From Rhodotorula mucilaginosa (Eukaryota > Basidiomycota > Microbotryomycetes > Sporidiobolales > Sporidiobolaceae), in contig CP137872.1 in NCBI GenBank assembly GCA_034406715.1, forward strand, positions 992,001-1,056,000: a DNA stretch of 64,000 bases. The letters are read 5' to 3'. This document shows, piece after piece, positions 28,976 to 40,250 of the stretch; position 1 is the first letter of the stretch; the number at the start of each line of letters is the position of its first letter. The position numbers and the translations under genes were made by a program. Below the pieces are notes generated by a model. The model did no database searches. It was not told the DNA's origin and was given only the letters and a program-made list of their open reading frames with translations.

Positions 28976-31639
28976 AGCGGGACCAGCGGCTCCCTCCTCC
29001 TGATGACGAGCGACTTTGTGCGCCCGTTCTGCCATGTTCGTGAGATTTGCGCGGGGAGACGGGAGAGAAGCGCAAGTGCTGAATCGCTCTTTTCATGTCC
29101 GCTTCTGATTGCTCCTTCTACGCACAGGCACTGGAGACATGTTTAGACACTATACTAGACTATACACTTGCCATCCTGAGGCATCCCTGCCTCTGAAACC
29201 ACCTGCTTGCGCGTTACCTTTCTTCCGCTGCGCCGCTCGCTTTCCGCGTCACACCTTCCGAGCCTTCGGACCAGGCAGGGCGGCTGGCGAAGGTACAGAG
29301 ATGAAGCAGCGAGTGTCTTTGAATGTATCGCGCGTAGCCGGAATGCGATAAGCCTCCCGAGATCCGGCATTGCAGCGTGGCCAAAGTTTCGGCCCGAACA
29401 ACTCGACGAGTATTCCTCGGACGAGAACCTGAGTCTGCTCGCCGTGATTCTGGGCATTGCAGGGGTCTTGATCATCAGGAGAAAGGAAATGTCCCAAGAG
29501 GGTCAGTATGGAATTCGGCGCTTCGTTCCGTCGCACCCCAATGCCAGCCCTCGCATGCGCATGCGGGCAGTGGAAGCGGGGACTGGCGGCTCACTGGTAG
29601 TACTTTGAGGGCTGTGCGACCTGAGCATGCTGCAGCACGCCGCGGTACTGTTTGTGCTCGCGTGTCCGGTGTGCACCGAGACCTGGTCAGCGAGACGTTG
29701 GTCGCTCACTTCCCGGCTCGCTCCAGGCGCTTGGTTTGGGCGCGAACTCACTGCTGGTACGAGTGCCAACAATCCCTCCTGCTCGAGGTCGTCGAGCCGT
29801 TCGCCCTCCTCCCTGACCGACGTCGACGACAAACCCCGAGAGCAGTGAGTCGAGGTGGTGGGTTCTCAGCCAGCAAAGCCCGTGTCGCTTTCGGTCCGGT
29901 CGAGAGCTGGGTATCCCGGACCACGTGAGCTATAGCGGCGGCTGCAGCGGTCCAGTGTGATGTTGATGTCGTGCGAGCGAGTGAAACGTCGAGCGCGGTG
30001 GTCAAGCCGGACAGCTTCAATGTCGGGGACTCGGCGCGGAACGAGCGAGGACTTGAGAGCAGCGACTTAGGCGAAGCTGGGCAAGGAGCAAGGAGGAGGT
30101 TTCTCGGGGCGGAGACTTGGGACAAGGGGACGAACTGAGTCTGATAGATTAATCCGTGAGGAAAAAGGGGAAGAAAGAGAGGACTACGGAAACAGACAAG
30201 GAGACTCGAAGATGGAGCTGAGCGGGGAACAAGAGGAGGCGGGTCCGGAACAGAACAGGAAGGCCATAGGCGGCCGGATTAGGGATAGTATAGGGGGCTG
30301 AATGGCGCAGAGCGAGAAAGGAAGCCAAGGGAAAGGAGCACGACGGATGGGAAAGGAAGTCGGAGCGACGACGACGAGAGAAGGTTCGTTGAACTCGAAG
30401 ATGGCGCGCGGCGAGAGTCAGGGGGAAGACCGGGCTTGTTTCCTAACATTCAACCACCTCAAACGAGTTCTGCTTCGCTCCTCTCTCTACACCTACGCGC
30501 GTAACTTCGAAAGTCGTACTGTTAGCATCAGATGGCTAGCGGCCTTGTCTCTACCCTCGTAACCACCCGCGCAGAGGTCGAGGCGATGTGCTCGCTCCTC
30601 TCGACTCAGTGCTTCGCGACCCTCTCCAAAGTCTCGCCCTCCCGGTCCGCCGGTCGTCGTTATGAGGCTCGGCACTGCCTCCACCACTCTCGAGCAACGA
30701 ACTCGACCCGACGCTCCCTCCAGCGGCGATTCAGACACCGACGATCACGGTCAGACTCTCTCGACCGTTGGCTTCGTGGTGAGATGGCTCTCTCTCTCCT
30801 CGACTCGCTGTGAGGAGCGGGTCCTCGCATCTGCTTCTAATCTCTGTGCTACATTCAAGCCCGCCCGGGACCGTGTCACCGTACACTGCACTCCGCTGAA
30901 TGCTGACTCCTTCCTCCTTGTCGCCGACTTGCAGCGACCTCTCCATAACGCCGACACAGCTCTGGCCGGGACGTCAAGTCAAGTCAGGAAATTCCTTCGA
31001 GCAGGAGAGCAAAGTTGAGGCGAGTCTGAGCCCAAGACGCGTCGTCATCGCATCTCGCCGCTCACCGTCGTCGATCGAGGTGGCGCATCGCGGCCACGCG
31101 CCCGTCGGAGCCGCACGCGATGTCGTCAAGCTTTGCAGCGGGGTGCGCGTCCTTCCTACATCCTTCCTTGCCTTGCAAGGATGCCTTCTATGGGCTCAAA
31201 AGCTGACTCCTGTCCGTCCCTCTCTCTCTCTCTTCTGCTCGAACGACGTCACACGCTGTCGCTCGCACCCAACCGTGTGACGTCCTCCGGAACCTTTTAC
31301 GTCGTCCCCGGCTCGGACCGGGCCCAAAGGAAATGGAACTGATCGAGAAGCGTCCGCCCAAGAAGCTCGACGAGGACGGTTCTTCGGCTTAACCGGGAAC
31401 CGCCGAGTCAACCCGACCGATCCGAAGTTGGTCGAGGCGAGGAAGAAGGAGAGGGAGGCGAAAGTCACGGAGGCAGCCGGGCCGGTGACGCACGCTCGTG
31501 AAGGATGCGCCGTGAGTCTCGCCCGCTCTTCCCCTTCCTGTTCTCTTCTCGCCCCACCCGTGCCTTCGTCTGCTGTTTCGCCTCCCGGGGATTGCAGCTG
31601 ACAAATTCGAAACACCGGTCAAGGGATAGGAACGTATCC
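28976..31639. other. About 2.7 kb with no convincing gene
   Basis: No conserved protein motif could be found on either strand. Two points may be remnants. Near 29380-29500 (+) a stretch reads FRPEQLDEYSSDENLSLLAV followed by a hydrophobic segment ILGIAGVLIIRRK, like a tail-anchored membrane protein, but no start or convincing splice partner is seen. Near 31395-31505 (+) a Lys/Glu-rich stretch ends in a good donor (GTGAGT at 31511) and may be an exon of the fragment that follows. The ATG at 30532 opens a short frame without family resemblance. Fragmentary, decaying sequence is the simplest reading. Confidence 0.4.
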
Positions 31640-33440
31640 CTCCTCACAAACTCTGCCGTCGCTCCTCGCACCGCCCCTCTAGTCGGGCCCGCGGGCTGGC
31701 GGTGGCCGACGACCGACACGCAGCATTGGATCCACCCGCTGAACCGCTTCGACGAGTGCCTCGAGACCGGCATCCGCAACTACGAACTCGGCTCGACGGA
31801 GCACCTCCAGACGAACGCTTTCACGCTGCGCACCAGGGAGCTCGTCTTGAGCGTCCTGAACCTCCTCTCTTGGAGAACTCGACCGAGATGTTTAACGGCT
31901 TCGACGTGAGTTTCCTTTGCCTGCTCTTCTCGGAACCTCGCACCCCCCCCCCCCCCCTCGCGGCATTGCATCCGACACTCACGCTCCCCGTACCGCACGC
32001 ACACAGCGCATCAGCGACTTGCTCCACACGACCGACATCACCATCCTTCTCGCGACGCTCCGCCTCGCGCTCCGACTAGCGCCGCAGTACTCGTCGTACA
32101 ACTCGTCGCTTTCGTGGATCCCGTTCTCGGAGAAACGCCTCCTGAGTCTGGCCCAGCCATGGGGCACTCGCGAAAACGGCATCGACCTGATGGAGATTGC
32201 GCAAGCATGGACAGCTCGAGGTCCTGCTCGAACTGCAAGAGCCGGCGTGGCAGTTCTACCGCAAGGTGGACAAGGCGACCACGGATGCCGCCGCCGCCAC
32301 GAGCGACGACAAGCCCAAGTCGGCGAACTATATGATGGATCTCGAGGCGGCCGATCCGACCGCTTCCACGAGGGCGGCAGTGTCAACGCCGGCGCCCCCT
32401 CGACGAACCGCCTCCTTCGCGCCGCGCCTCCAGACCCCGATTCGCGAGACCGCGCCTTCGAGCTCGGCCCTTCTTCCCAACATCCCGAGCACCCCCGCGG
32501 CCGGTACCACTTCGAGCAGCGACAATCCGCAAGAGGGTCTCATGACCCTCCGCCTGCCAAACTTGCGGACGTCGACCAAGTCGACGGTCGACATCCTGCT
32601 CGGCTCGACCGAGGCGCACCAAGTCCCCGAGGCGGACCGCCTCGACCACTTGCTGCGCATCCGCATCGGCCAGGCGCTGTGCTCCACGGATTCGACCGAG
32701 CGGCACCGCCTCCTGATCGTTCGCTTGCTCGCCCTCGCGGTCTTTGCGCACGCTCAATGCGAGCAAAGTCTTCCTCTACGAGCCGGACATCATCGCCCAG
32801 ATCGTCGAGCTCGTCCATCCCGAGAAGGACGTCCCCGTCGAGATCAAGAGCGTCGCGCTGTACGCGCTCGAGGCGTTTGCGCACTACAAGGGCAAGACGG
32901 CCGAGGTCGCGAGTGCGCTCGACGCCCGCGTCAGCCACGGAGTCCTGATGGAGCTCGTCCGCAAGACGGCGGCGGACCTCGATACGGCAGAGCGTGAGTC
33001 GTCTCGGAGATCTTCTCTTCCGCATTCACAAGTCGCTGACCCGCGACGGCTTCTCTTTCCTTTGCAGTCGAGAGCACTGCCGAGTTTATCGACGCGCTGT
33101 TCAACATTCTCACCTACATCAACGTGCACCAGGCGATCGGCCAGATGGTGATCGGAGCCGGCGTCGTCAACGTCTTGCTCGACCTTGTCAAGATCTCGAG
33201 CCGCGGTAACTTGCAGATGGTCGCCGCGGATAAGGCCATCGTCATCCTCGACCTCGACGGTCTCCTGTACGGCTATACGAACGTCTTTACGGCGTTCACC
33301 GCTGCGAACGGGCTCGAGGCGTTCATCGGTCGGGTCAAGAGCGAGGTCGACGGCGCCTGCGAGGAGCACCGCGAGGAGGCCGAGAAGCTTGAGGTGGCCG
33401 TCACCGTTCCGTCAAGCTTCCGTCCTCAAGAGCATCCTCG
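31640..33440 (+). pseudogene. N-terminal fragment of a TOM1/HUWE1-type HECT ubiquitin ligase gene
   Basis: The reading matches the DUF908/DUF913 region of Tom1/Huwe1 proteins in order: GWRWPTTDTQHWIHPLNRFDE, LLENSTEMFNGFD, DLLHTTDITILLATLRLAL, RLLSLAQPWGTRENGIDL, RIRIGQALCSTDSTERHRLL, VFLYEPDIIAQIVELVHPEK, VALYALEAFAHYKGKTAEV, ARVSHGVLMELVRKTAADL, QMVIGAGVVNVLLDLV and GLLYGYTNVFTAFTAANGLE. At least three frame changes interrupt it (near 31860, 32205 and 32756) while one intron (31908-32007) and another near 32995-33067 still have GT-AG ends. Intact family members exceed 3,000 residues with a C-terminal HECT domain; here similarity stops near 33440, so about 85% is missing. It is a host-gene copy that is no longer functional. 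The fragment is flanked on the right by AGTGCAG-like repeat units. Confidence 0.85.
31943..31957. repeat. Poly-C homopolymer, 15 nt
   Basis: An uninterrupted run of 15 C residues inside an intron of the TOM1-like fragment. Confidence 0.85.
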
Positions 33441-34297
33441 GTTAGCCGTCGCGCTCTCGCTTGATTCCCCACCTCCTGAACGGCGAGTCGCGCGAGGGCG
33501 AAGTTGGGTTCACGCGACTGCTCACGAGCGACCTGCGCTTCCGCGCGCCGTCCCTGCGCCAGAGTCGTCGTTGCAGCTTTGGTTCGGGGAGGGTGAGGAC
33601 GGAGGGATGCGGGTGACGGAGAGCAGATGAGGTTGAGCGCAGAGCGTGCAGAGTGCAGAAGGCAAAGAAGCAAAGTCAGTGCAACCGGCTGCCGCGAAAG
33701 AGGCAACGTTGCCCTCTTGCAACCTCTTCCGCACTACAGTACTTGGAGACTCGAAGTTCAGCACCAATTGCGCTCATCAGAACTGGCTCTCCTGCCGGCG
33801 AGCCCGGCGCTCGACGCCACCGTGAAAGTTTTCCCTCGTCTCCTTTAAACTCTCGATCACTTTTGGCGGACGTCTCCGCCCTCCAGATTTCTCCAGGCTT
33901 CTGTTTTTCCTTGATCCGGCCCTCCACATCGACGCTGCAGCTCTCTCCAAAGGACCCCCGGCAAAACCGACATCCGCGCGGAAACGCCAAGGAGAAGAAT
34001 GATCGGTCTGGGGGAGCACGACGTTGACTTGGCGTGCTCGCGGAAATTTCGCTGCCAGCTGGGTCCTCAACTTCTCCCGGAACCTGCATTCCGGCGCTTC
34101 AGGCTAGTGACAGCTGCACCCGTGAAGCTCCACTTGCTGCTGAGCGCGGCAAAACCAATCCCGCCGCCGACGTACGCCACCCCTCGACGAGGAGCCGTCC
34201 AGATCAGATTGCAGATCCTGCTTCCTTCCGATATCCACCCTCGGCTTTTGCGACTCCACCTGCAGCTAAACATCCCACAAAGACACCGCCAGCCACC
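33441..34297. other. Intergenic: end of TOM1-like fragment and MFS2 promoter
   Basis: About 850 bp. The left 200 bp continue as decayed coding-like sequence, then AGTGCAG-like repeat units near 33636, then AT-richer sequence leading to MFS2. No gene is recognised. Confidence 0.45.
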
Positions 34298-36575
34298 ATG
34301 GAGTCCTCAAGAGCTTCCTCCGACTTGGAGAAGAAGTCGTCTCTGCAGCTCGGTGCGTGGCTTTTCTCGCTCGCGCTCTGATAGCCGATCTTCTTCCGCC
34401 CCGTCGGGTTCGGAGGGTACAGAGCTTGGGTACTGACGCGTGACATGTGCAGAGGATTCGGTTGCCCCTGCCCAGCTGCGGCGCACACTCGCCGACATCG
34501 ACCCTGCGGCGGAGGCGCGGCTTCGTCGCAAGATGGATATGCGCATCCTGCCCGCAGTTTCGTTGCTCTATTTATTCTGCTTCATCTTGAGTCTACACTT
34601 CATTCTTAACCGCGACGAGATTGAGCCCGGTCCTAATGCTTTGTGTGACAACAGGACGTGCGTTTCGCCCAGGACAGCGAGCCCGACGCTTCGACAGGCT
34701 CTTACCTAACCTCATCCCCCTCTACAGCGCGCCAACATCGGCAATGCTCGTATTGCCGGACTCGAGAGAGACCTCAACCTGAAGGGTTACGACTACAACA
34801 TCCTCCTCACCGCGTAAGTCGGCTTCTTTCAAGCTGCCTTTTGGCTCGGTGTTCCACCTCTTGACCGTGTCGCCCTCTCCTGCAGCTTCTACGTCGCATA
34901 CATCGTCTTTGAACTCCCTTGCCAGATGCTCACAAAGTGGGTCCTTGTCCTGGCGAATCGACTGAACGATGAAGCTGATTCACCTTTTCGCAGGTGGTGG
35001 GGACCTGGAAAAACCCTGCCGATCTTTGGTTTCCTCTTCGGACTGTTCTCATTTGTCATGGCGTTCGTGCACACCTTTGGCGCTGCGGTGGCAGTTCGGT
35101 TCCGTGAGTACCGCCTCCAATTTCCTTCGAGCCGAACGTGGGCTGACTCCCTCTTGCATGGGCGTCTGTAGTCCTCGGCATTACCGAGAGTGCAGTCTTC
35201 CCCGGCATCAGTTTCTATCTGTCGCGCTACTACCGCAAAGACGAGCTGGGCTTCCGCCTGGTAGGTCCTTTTTCGGGCACATGGTCAGTGCGACTTTTCA
35301 GACTGATTCTCTGCTTCACACGTCCCCCTCAGGCATGCTTCCTTGTCTGCACGGCTGCCGCTGGTGCGGTAGGAGGATTGCTGGCGTCGGGGATCCTCAA
35401 GATCGACAGCATCGGGTGGCTGACGGAGTGGCGGTAAGTCTTGGCTGAATCTCGCGTTCACAGCAAGATCTTTCGCTGACCCCGAGTTCGCCGCAGCATG
35501 ATTTTCTTCGTCGAAGGCATCATCTCGATGGGCGTTGGCGCAATTTGCTGGTTCTTCATGTCGGACCGGCCGTCCGCATGCAAGTGGCTCACGCCGGAAG
35601 AGCGCGAGCTCGCCGAGTTCCGGCTCGTCGCCGAGCAGCCCGGCCAGCATGAGGCGATCGATGCTCTCCACAGCAAGGGTGTCTGGGCTGGCATCTTCAA
35701 CACCAACACGATTGGTGAACCAAGTGGAAGAGATTCTTTCGGTGCTTTTGGAGTACTGACCTTCGCCATCCTCAGTCATCGCGTGCGTTTTCCTCCTGAA
35801 CAACATTACGGTTCAGGGCGTCGGCTTCTTCCTGGTGCGTGCGAGCTGTCTCCGTGACTCCGCTGAAGGGTTAGCTGACGCTACTTCTGCGCCGCAGCCA
35901 ACGATTGTGCGGAGCATCTACCCGCAAGAGTCGACCATTCACCAACAACTCCGCACGGTCCCTCCTTATGTCTGCGGAGCGTTCATGACCCTCCTCACCG
36001 GGTACCTTTCTTGGAAGACGCGCCGCCGCGGCCTGTACCTGCTCCTCTCGGTTCCGCCCCTCGTCGCCGGCTTCTCGCTCTACGTCGCGACCTTGAACCC
36101 GCACCTCCGCTACACGGCCGCGTTCTTGGTCGCGCTCGGGTGCTTCAACTTTGGCGCGCTGTGCACGGCCTGGTCGGCGGCGAACGTCACGACCGATACT
36201 GCGAGGGCAGCGTCGATCGGGACGACCGTCTTTGCGGGCAACTGTGGCGGTCTCATCGCGACGTGGACCTTCTTGCGTGAGTTATTGCGTCAAGGATTGT
36301 GTACACCTCTTCTCGAGAACCGATTCTCTGACCCTATTTGTGCCACGCCGTCCTCCTCTGCAGCAAAAGACGCGCCGCGGTACCTGCCCGGGAACGCTTT
36401 CAACCTCGCCAACTCGGTCGTCATGTTCTTCCTCGTCGGCGGTTTGCCGCTCTGGCAGAAGCGCGAGAACAAGGCCAAGGCGGCCGGGCGCGACGACCAC
36501 CGCATCGAAGGCAAGACGGAGAGCGAAGTCGCCGATTTGGGACAGAAGCATCCCGACTTCCGGTACGCGCCCTAG
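34298..36575 (+). CDS. MFS transporter, Dal5/Tna1 family, copy 2 (MFS2); aberrant splice donor
   Basis: Exons 34298-34352, 34453-34586, 34655-34657, 34728-34813, 34886-34936, 34994-35103, 35172-35260, 35333-35433, 35497-35714, 35776-35834, 35898-36276, 36364-36575 would give 498 aa. Motifs parallel MFS1: ILPAVSLLYLFCFI, DRANIGNARIAGLE, GITESAVFPGISFYLSRYY, DRPSACKWLTPEERELAE, AAFLVALGCFNFGALCTAWS. The Asp of the DRANIGN motif is encoded by a separate GAC triplet flanked by an intron-like 68 bp on the left and a canonical intron on the right. The 68 bp start with TTGAGT, not GTGAGT, and end CAACAG. Without removal of this segment the frame is lost, so the copy is either spliced at a non-GT site or inactive. 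Family role: plasma-membrane uptake of small organic anions; substrate unknown. Confidence 0.9.
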
Positions 36576-37365
36576 GTCTGCCGTCTTCGGACCATCTCAT
36601 GGAGGACCCACTCGAGCGTGAACTCTCCGGCGAATGTCCTCTGGATTCACCCTCCGGAGCGCGGCGGCTTTCAAAAACCATTCCTCTTTCTCTTTCTCTG
36701 GATTCCACTCCAGCCCACTACGGCCTTTCAACGGGCCCTTTCCCCCAAGCCGTCGCTCTCTCGACAATTCACCGCCGTTGAGCCTCACCTCCTTCCTCTT
36801 TATACTTGTATTCACCTACAACTGTTGCCTGAACTAGACCTTTTATTGCAATTGCTAGACCTTCTCAACCCGCATTGCCACTCTTGCGCGCACGTATGCA
36901 GTGCCGCAATGCTTCCGAGTCTTCAATTCAGCAAGCTCTACAGCTGCTCGTAAAGGTGCCAGAGCTCGGAGCCGACAGAGTCGAGAAAAAGTCTTGCTCG
37001 ACGGGACGTGGGGCGCAGGATTCGATCGACATCAAGTTGTCGATCAGAGACACGAGAAGAGTTGGTGCAAACGTACCGCATGCTCCGGATACAGTGAGGC
37101 GACTTGACCGTACGCCTGACTTACGGCGAGCAAGAGTGCGCACCTTCTGCGACTACGCCAGTCGACCCACTCTTCGCGGTTCGCTGTCAGCCGTTCCGCG
37201 CCACCTGCCGACTCCGCGACTCCATCGAACGAGGCGCACTCTCAACCCGCCGTCTCTCGAAGGCTGGAAGCTCGCGCACTCTTTGACCGTCACGATCAGC
37301 CTCGTAGCGCTCCTGCGGCCGAGCGCAAGACGCGGGGCGGGCACTCGCTCGGTCGGACCGGATCG
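36576..37365. other. Intergenic: MFS2 3' flank and TBC gene promoter
   Basis: About 790 bp. CTTTCTCTTTCTCT pyrimidine runs near 36680-36710 and an AT-richer patch (TTTATTGCAATTG) near 36840 are the only features. No gene is recognised. Confidence 0.5.
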
Positions 37366-40031
37366 ATGATGATGAGCAGCAACGGCGGCAACGATCAGGT
37401 CGCGCAGGCTCTAACGCCAGATCACGAGGCGCCAGTCCAGCTACACGGGCAGCCCCACCAGGGCTCAAAGCTCGGGATCGACACGACCGGGGGCGGCGCG
37501 GGCGAGGTCAACTACATGCCGTCACCGAGATCGAGGCAAGGTTCGGTCCGCTCATTCGACCGGAGCGCGCCTGCTACGCCAGTCAAGGAGCGAGGTGCGA
37601 ATGCGTGGTCTGATGCGGTCCACCAATCGCCGGTCGCCGGGTCTGGATCAGGAGCGACAACTCCTCCTGCGGTTATCGCCGGTAGTCATCACTATCACCG
37701 CAACGGCGCGAACGGCAACTACAGCGCCCTCGGGAACGGTCACCCGCAGAACCCAATTTCCGACTCGAGCTCCTCTCCCCGCCCGCGAGCAAAGTCGGCG
37801 CAGGTGGCCGGACCGGCCGACTGGCACGCGATCGCAACGAACGGGCACGCAGCAGCCGCCAAGGGACGGTCAGCCAGTTTGGCAGTCCCGCCTCCGCTCC
37901 CGGAAATGATACAGTCGCAGGGAAGGAGGTCCACCGCGCCGTACCTCGAGCCCCCGTCGCCCGCGCCTCCCGTTCCGGTCATCGATTACCCGTCTACTCA
38001 TCCATCCTCGCGCTTGCCGTCCCGGTCGAATGGAGGAATGTCCCACAGCGCTTCCGTCTCGTCCACCCTCTCAGCGGCGACCTCCAACTCTTCCAATAAT
38101 AACCAACGAGCGCCTCCTGCACCGCATACGACTCCGCATCCAGCTTCGGGCTCTTGCTTCAACAGCGCAACAGATCCAGACGGTGTCGCCGCGTTGGTTC
38201 AGCAGTTGTATGCTCGTCTCGACGATCAAGGTGTCTACGGAGACGGATGGGACGAAGGGAGAGAGCGCAGTCGCGACGGCATCATCCTGCGACTCGATCC
38301 GGAGCACGACCTGCCACCGAAATCGCCACAGCCGCATCCGCACCAGCTGGCGATTCCCAAAGATCCCGACCTTGCCGCCAAAGCCGACCAGGTCCTGCGA
38401 CGCGTGGATCGGTGAGTCGTGCACCTTCTTCGGGCTTTTTGGAGAGAGCTGGAGCACAACCGCTGACGCCATCGCCTGGACCCGCCGGCAGCTACGGCTT
38501 TTTCTCCAACTCGCATCCGGCAGCTCTCGCTTGCCAGCACAATCGCCTCGCTACTTTATCATCGGCACCGTTCTCTATCTTGCCGAGCTTGTCGTCATCC
38601 TCTCGCCGGCACTCTGCCAAATTTCCTCCGCCGCCGCCACCGCCACCACCACCACCACCACCTTCGACGACGGAGCAGCGCCGGGAAATGTCATCACTCG
38701 CGCACCGGGCATCCACTGTATCACTACTTCCGACGACGGCGCTAGCGCCAGACAAGATTGCCCTCGAGACGAAACGGATCGACAAGTGGGCGAGCATGCT
38801 CTCGGTCGCGCGACGAGATTCGGGCGGCAACGCCCAAGATTGGACCGTCGCTCCGAGTTGGTGGCAAGGTCGAGTACCCGGCGGAGGAGGAGGCCAAAGT
38901 GGCAAGTACCGCCGACTGCAGCGCCGTGTCTTCAAGGGCATTCCCGACCGGTGGCGCCGCGCCGTGTGGGGCCTGATGATGGAAAAGATGGCCGACGAAG
39001 TCGCCCTCGAGAATCGGACTCGGGCTCCGACACTCGTCCAGCTCGAGGCAGAGTACCATCGCCTCGTCCAGGAACCGTACGTCCAGGATGTCCAGATCGA
39101 CCTCGACGTGCCGAGGACCATCTCGGGCCACGTGCTGTTCCATACTCGCTACGGCCAGGGGCAACGCGCGCTCTTTCACGTTTTGCACGCGTTCGGGCTG
39201 CGGAGCGAAGATGTGGGCGGGTACTGCCAGGGGATGGGGCCCATCGCCGCTACCCTTCTATGCTATTTCGAGCCAGAGGTGCGCGTTTATCTTTTTGAGA
39301 CTTGTCTCTGATGCTGTCGAGGTGCCACTGCGTCGCCCGTCTGCTGACCACGAGAAGCTCCGCCTCCGCGCACAGCGTGCCTATGCCGGCCTCGCCCGCC
39401 TCTTTGACCAGTACCGACTCAGTCACATCTTTGCGCCGGGATTCCCAGGACTGCACGAGGCTTTTTACGTACAAGAGCGGCTCGTCGAGCTTCTCATGCC
39501 GGCCGTTCATGCCGCTTTCGTGAGTCGTACAGCCGGGATCTAGCGTTACTTCAGGAGAACGACCCGCTGAGTTCTGAAACTTGTCACCACAGGCCGAGCA
39601 GATGATCTCGACTTCGGCGTACGGTACCAAGTGGTATATTACGCTCTTTGCCAACTCGGTTCCGTTTGCGACTCAGCTGCGCCTATGGGACGGGTTCCTC
39701 CTCGAAGGGCTCGACTTTCTGGTCGTTACCGCGGTCGCCATCATCTGGCACTTCCAGCGTGAGCTTTTTCTTTCTCTCTCCTCTCCTCCCTTGCACACGC
39801 AGGTGCTGACACTGCCCCACCCGTGCAGACGATTTCACCTCTGCCAACGCCTCGTTCGAGTCGATCCTCTCCCGCCTCTCGTCCTACTTCTTCGTCGAAT
39901 CGGACGACGCCTTGCTCCGCTGGATCCGCAAGACGCTCCGGTTGAAAGGGTTGCGGGAAAAGATGAAGGCGTGGAGGACCGAGTGGCAAGGGTTCGTGCG
40001 GGACGGTACGAGTGAGGGAAGGCTCTCTTAG
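37366..40031 (+). CDS. TBC-domain Rab GTPase-activating protein
   Basis: Exons 37366-38411, 38492-39278, 39376-39519, 39593-39758, 39829-40031 (781 aa). The first 450 residues are Ser/Pro/Gly/Asn-rich with a poly-Pro tract. From about residue 495 the TBC domain begins with GIPDRWRRAVWGLMM. Both catalytic fingers are visible: the arginine finger IDLDVPR (IxxDxxR) and the glutamine finger GGYCQGM (YxQ). They are followed by YEYRLSHIFAPGFPGL-like LFDQYRLSHIFAPGF, ISTSAYGTKWYITLF and RLWDGFLLEGLDFLVVTAVA, the usual order of the domain. Known role: accelerates GTP hydrolysis on Rab proteins in membrane traffic. The target Rab cannot be named. The start is the first of three consecutive Met codons; the low-complexity N-terminal half may be regulatory. 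It is convergent with the NIPA-type gene, 219 bp away. Confidence 0.93.
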
Positions 40032-40250
40032 TAGCCCTTCTTCGTACATCGCGCAGATACGGCGCGGAAGTAAGATCGTTAACGACAGCGTCCATTGCGC
40101 AGTGTGCAAGTTGCAGAGATGATATGTAGGAGGAGGAAGAAACGGGAACGGGTACACGAAGGGACAATGGAGGGCCGGAACCAATACTGATACAAAAGCG
40201 GGCGCGCGCCGCCTCTAGTCGCCAGCGCGGTCGACGCAATACATAGGCTC

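Noticed and set aside
29377-29928. 183-codon plus-strand open frame
   Set aside because: Arg-rich composition typical of a shadow frame, no motif, no splice support.
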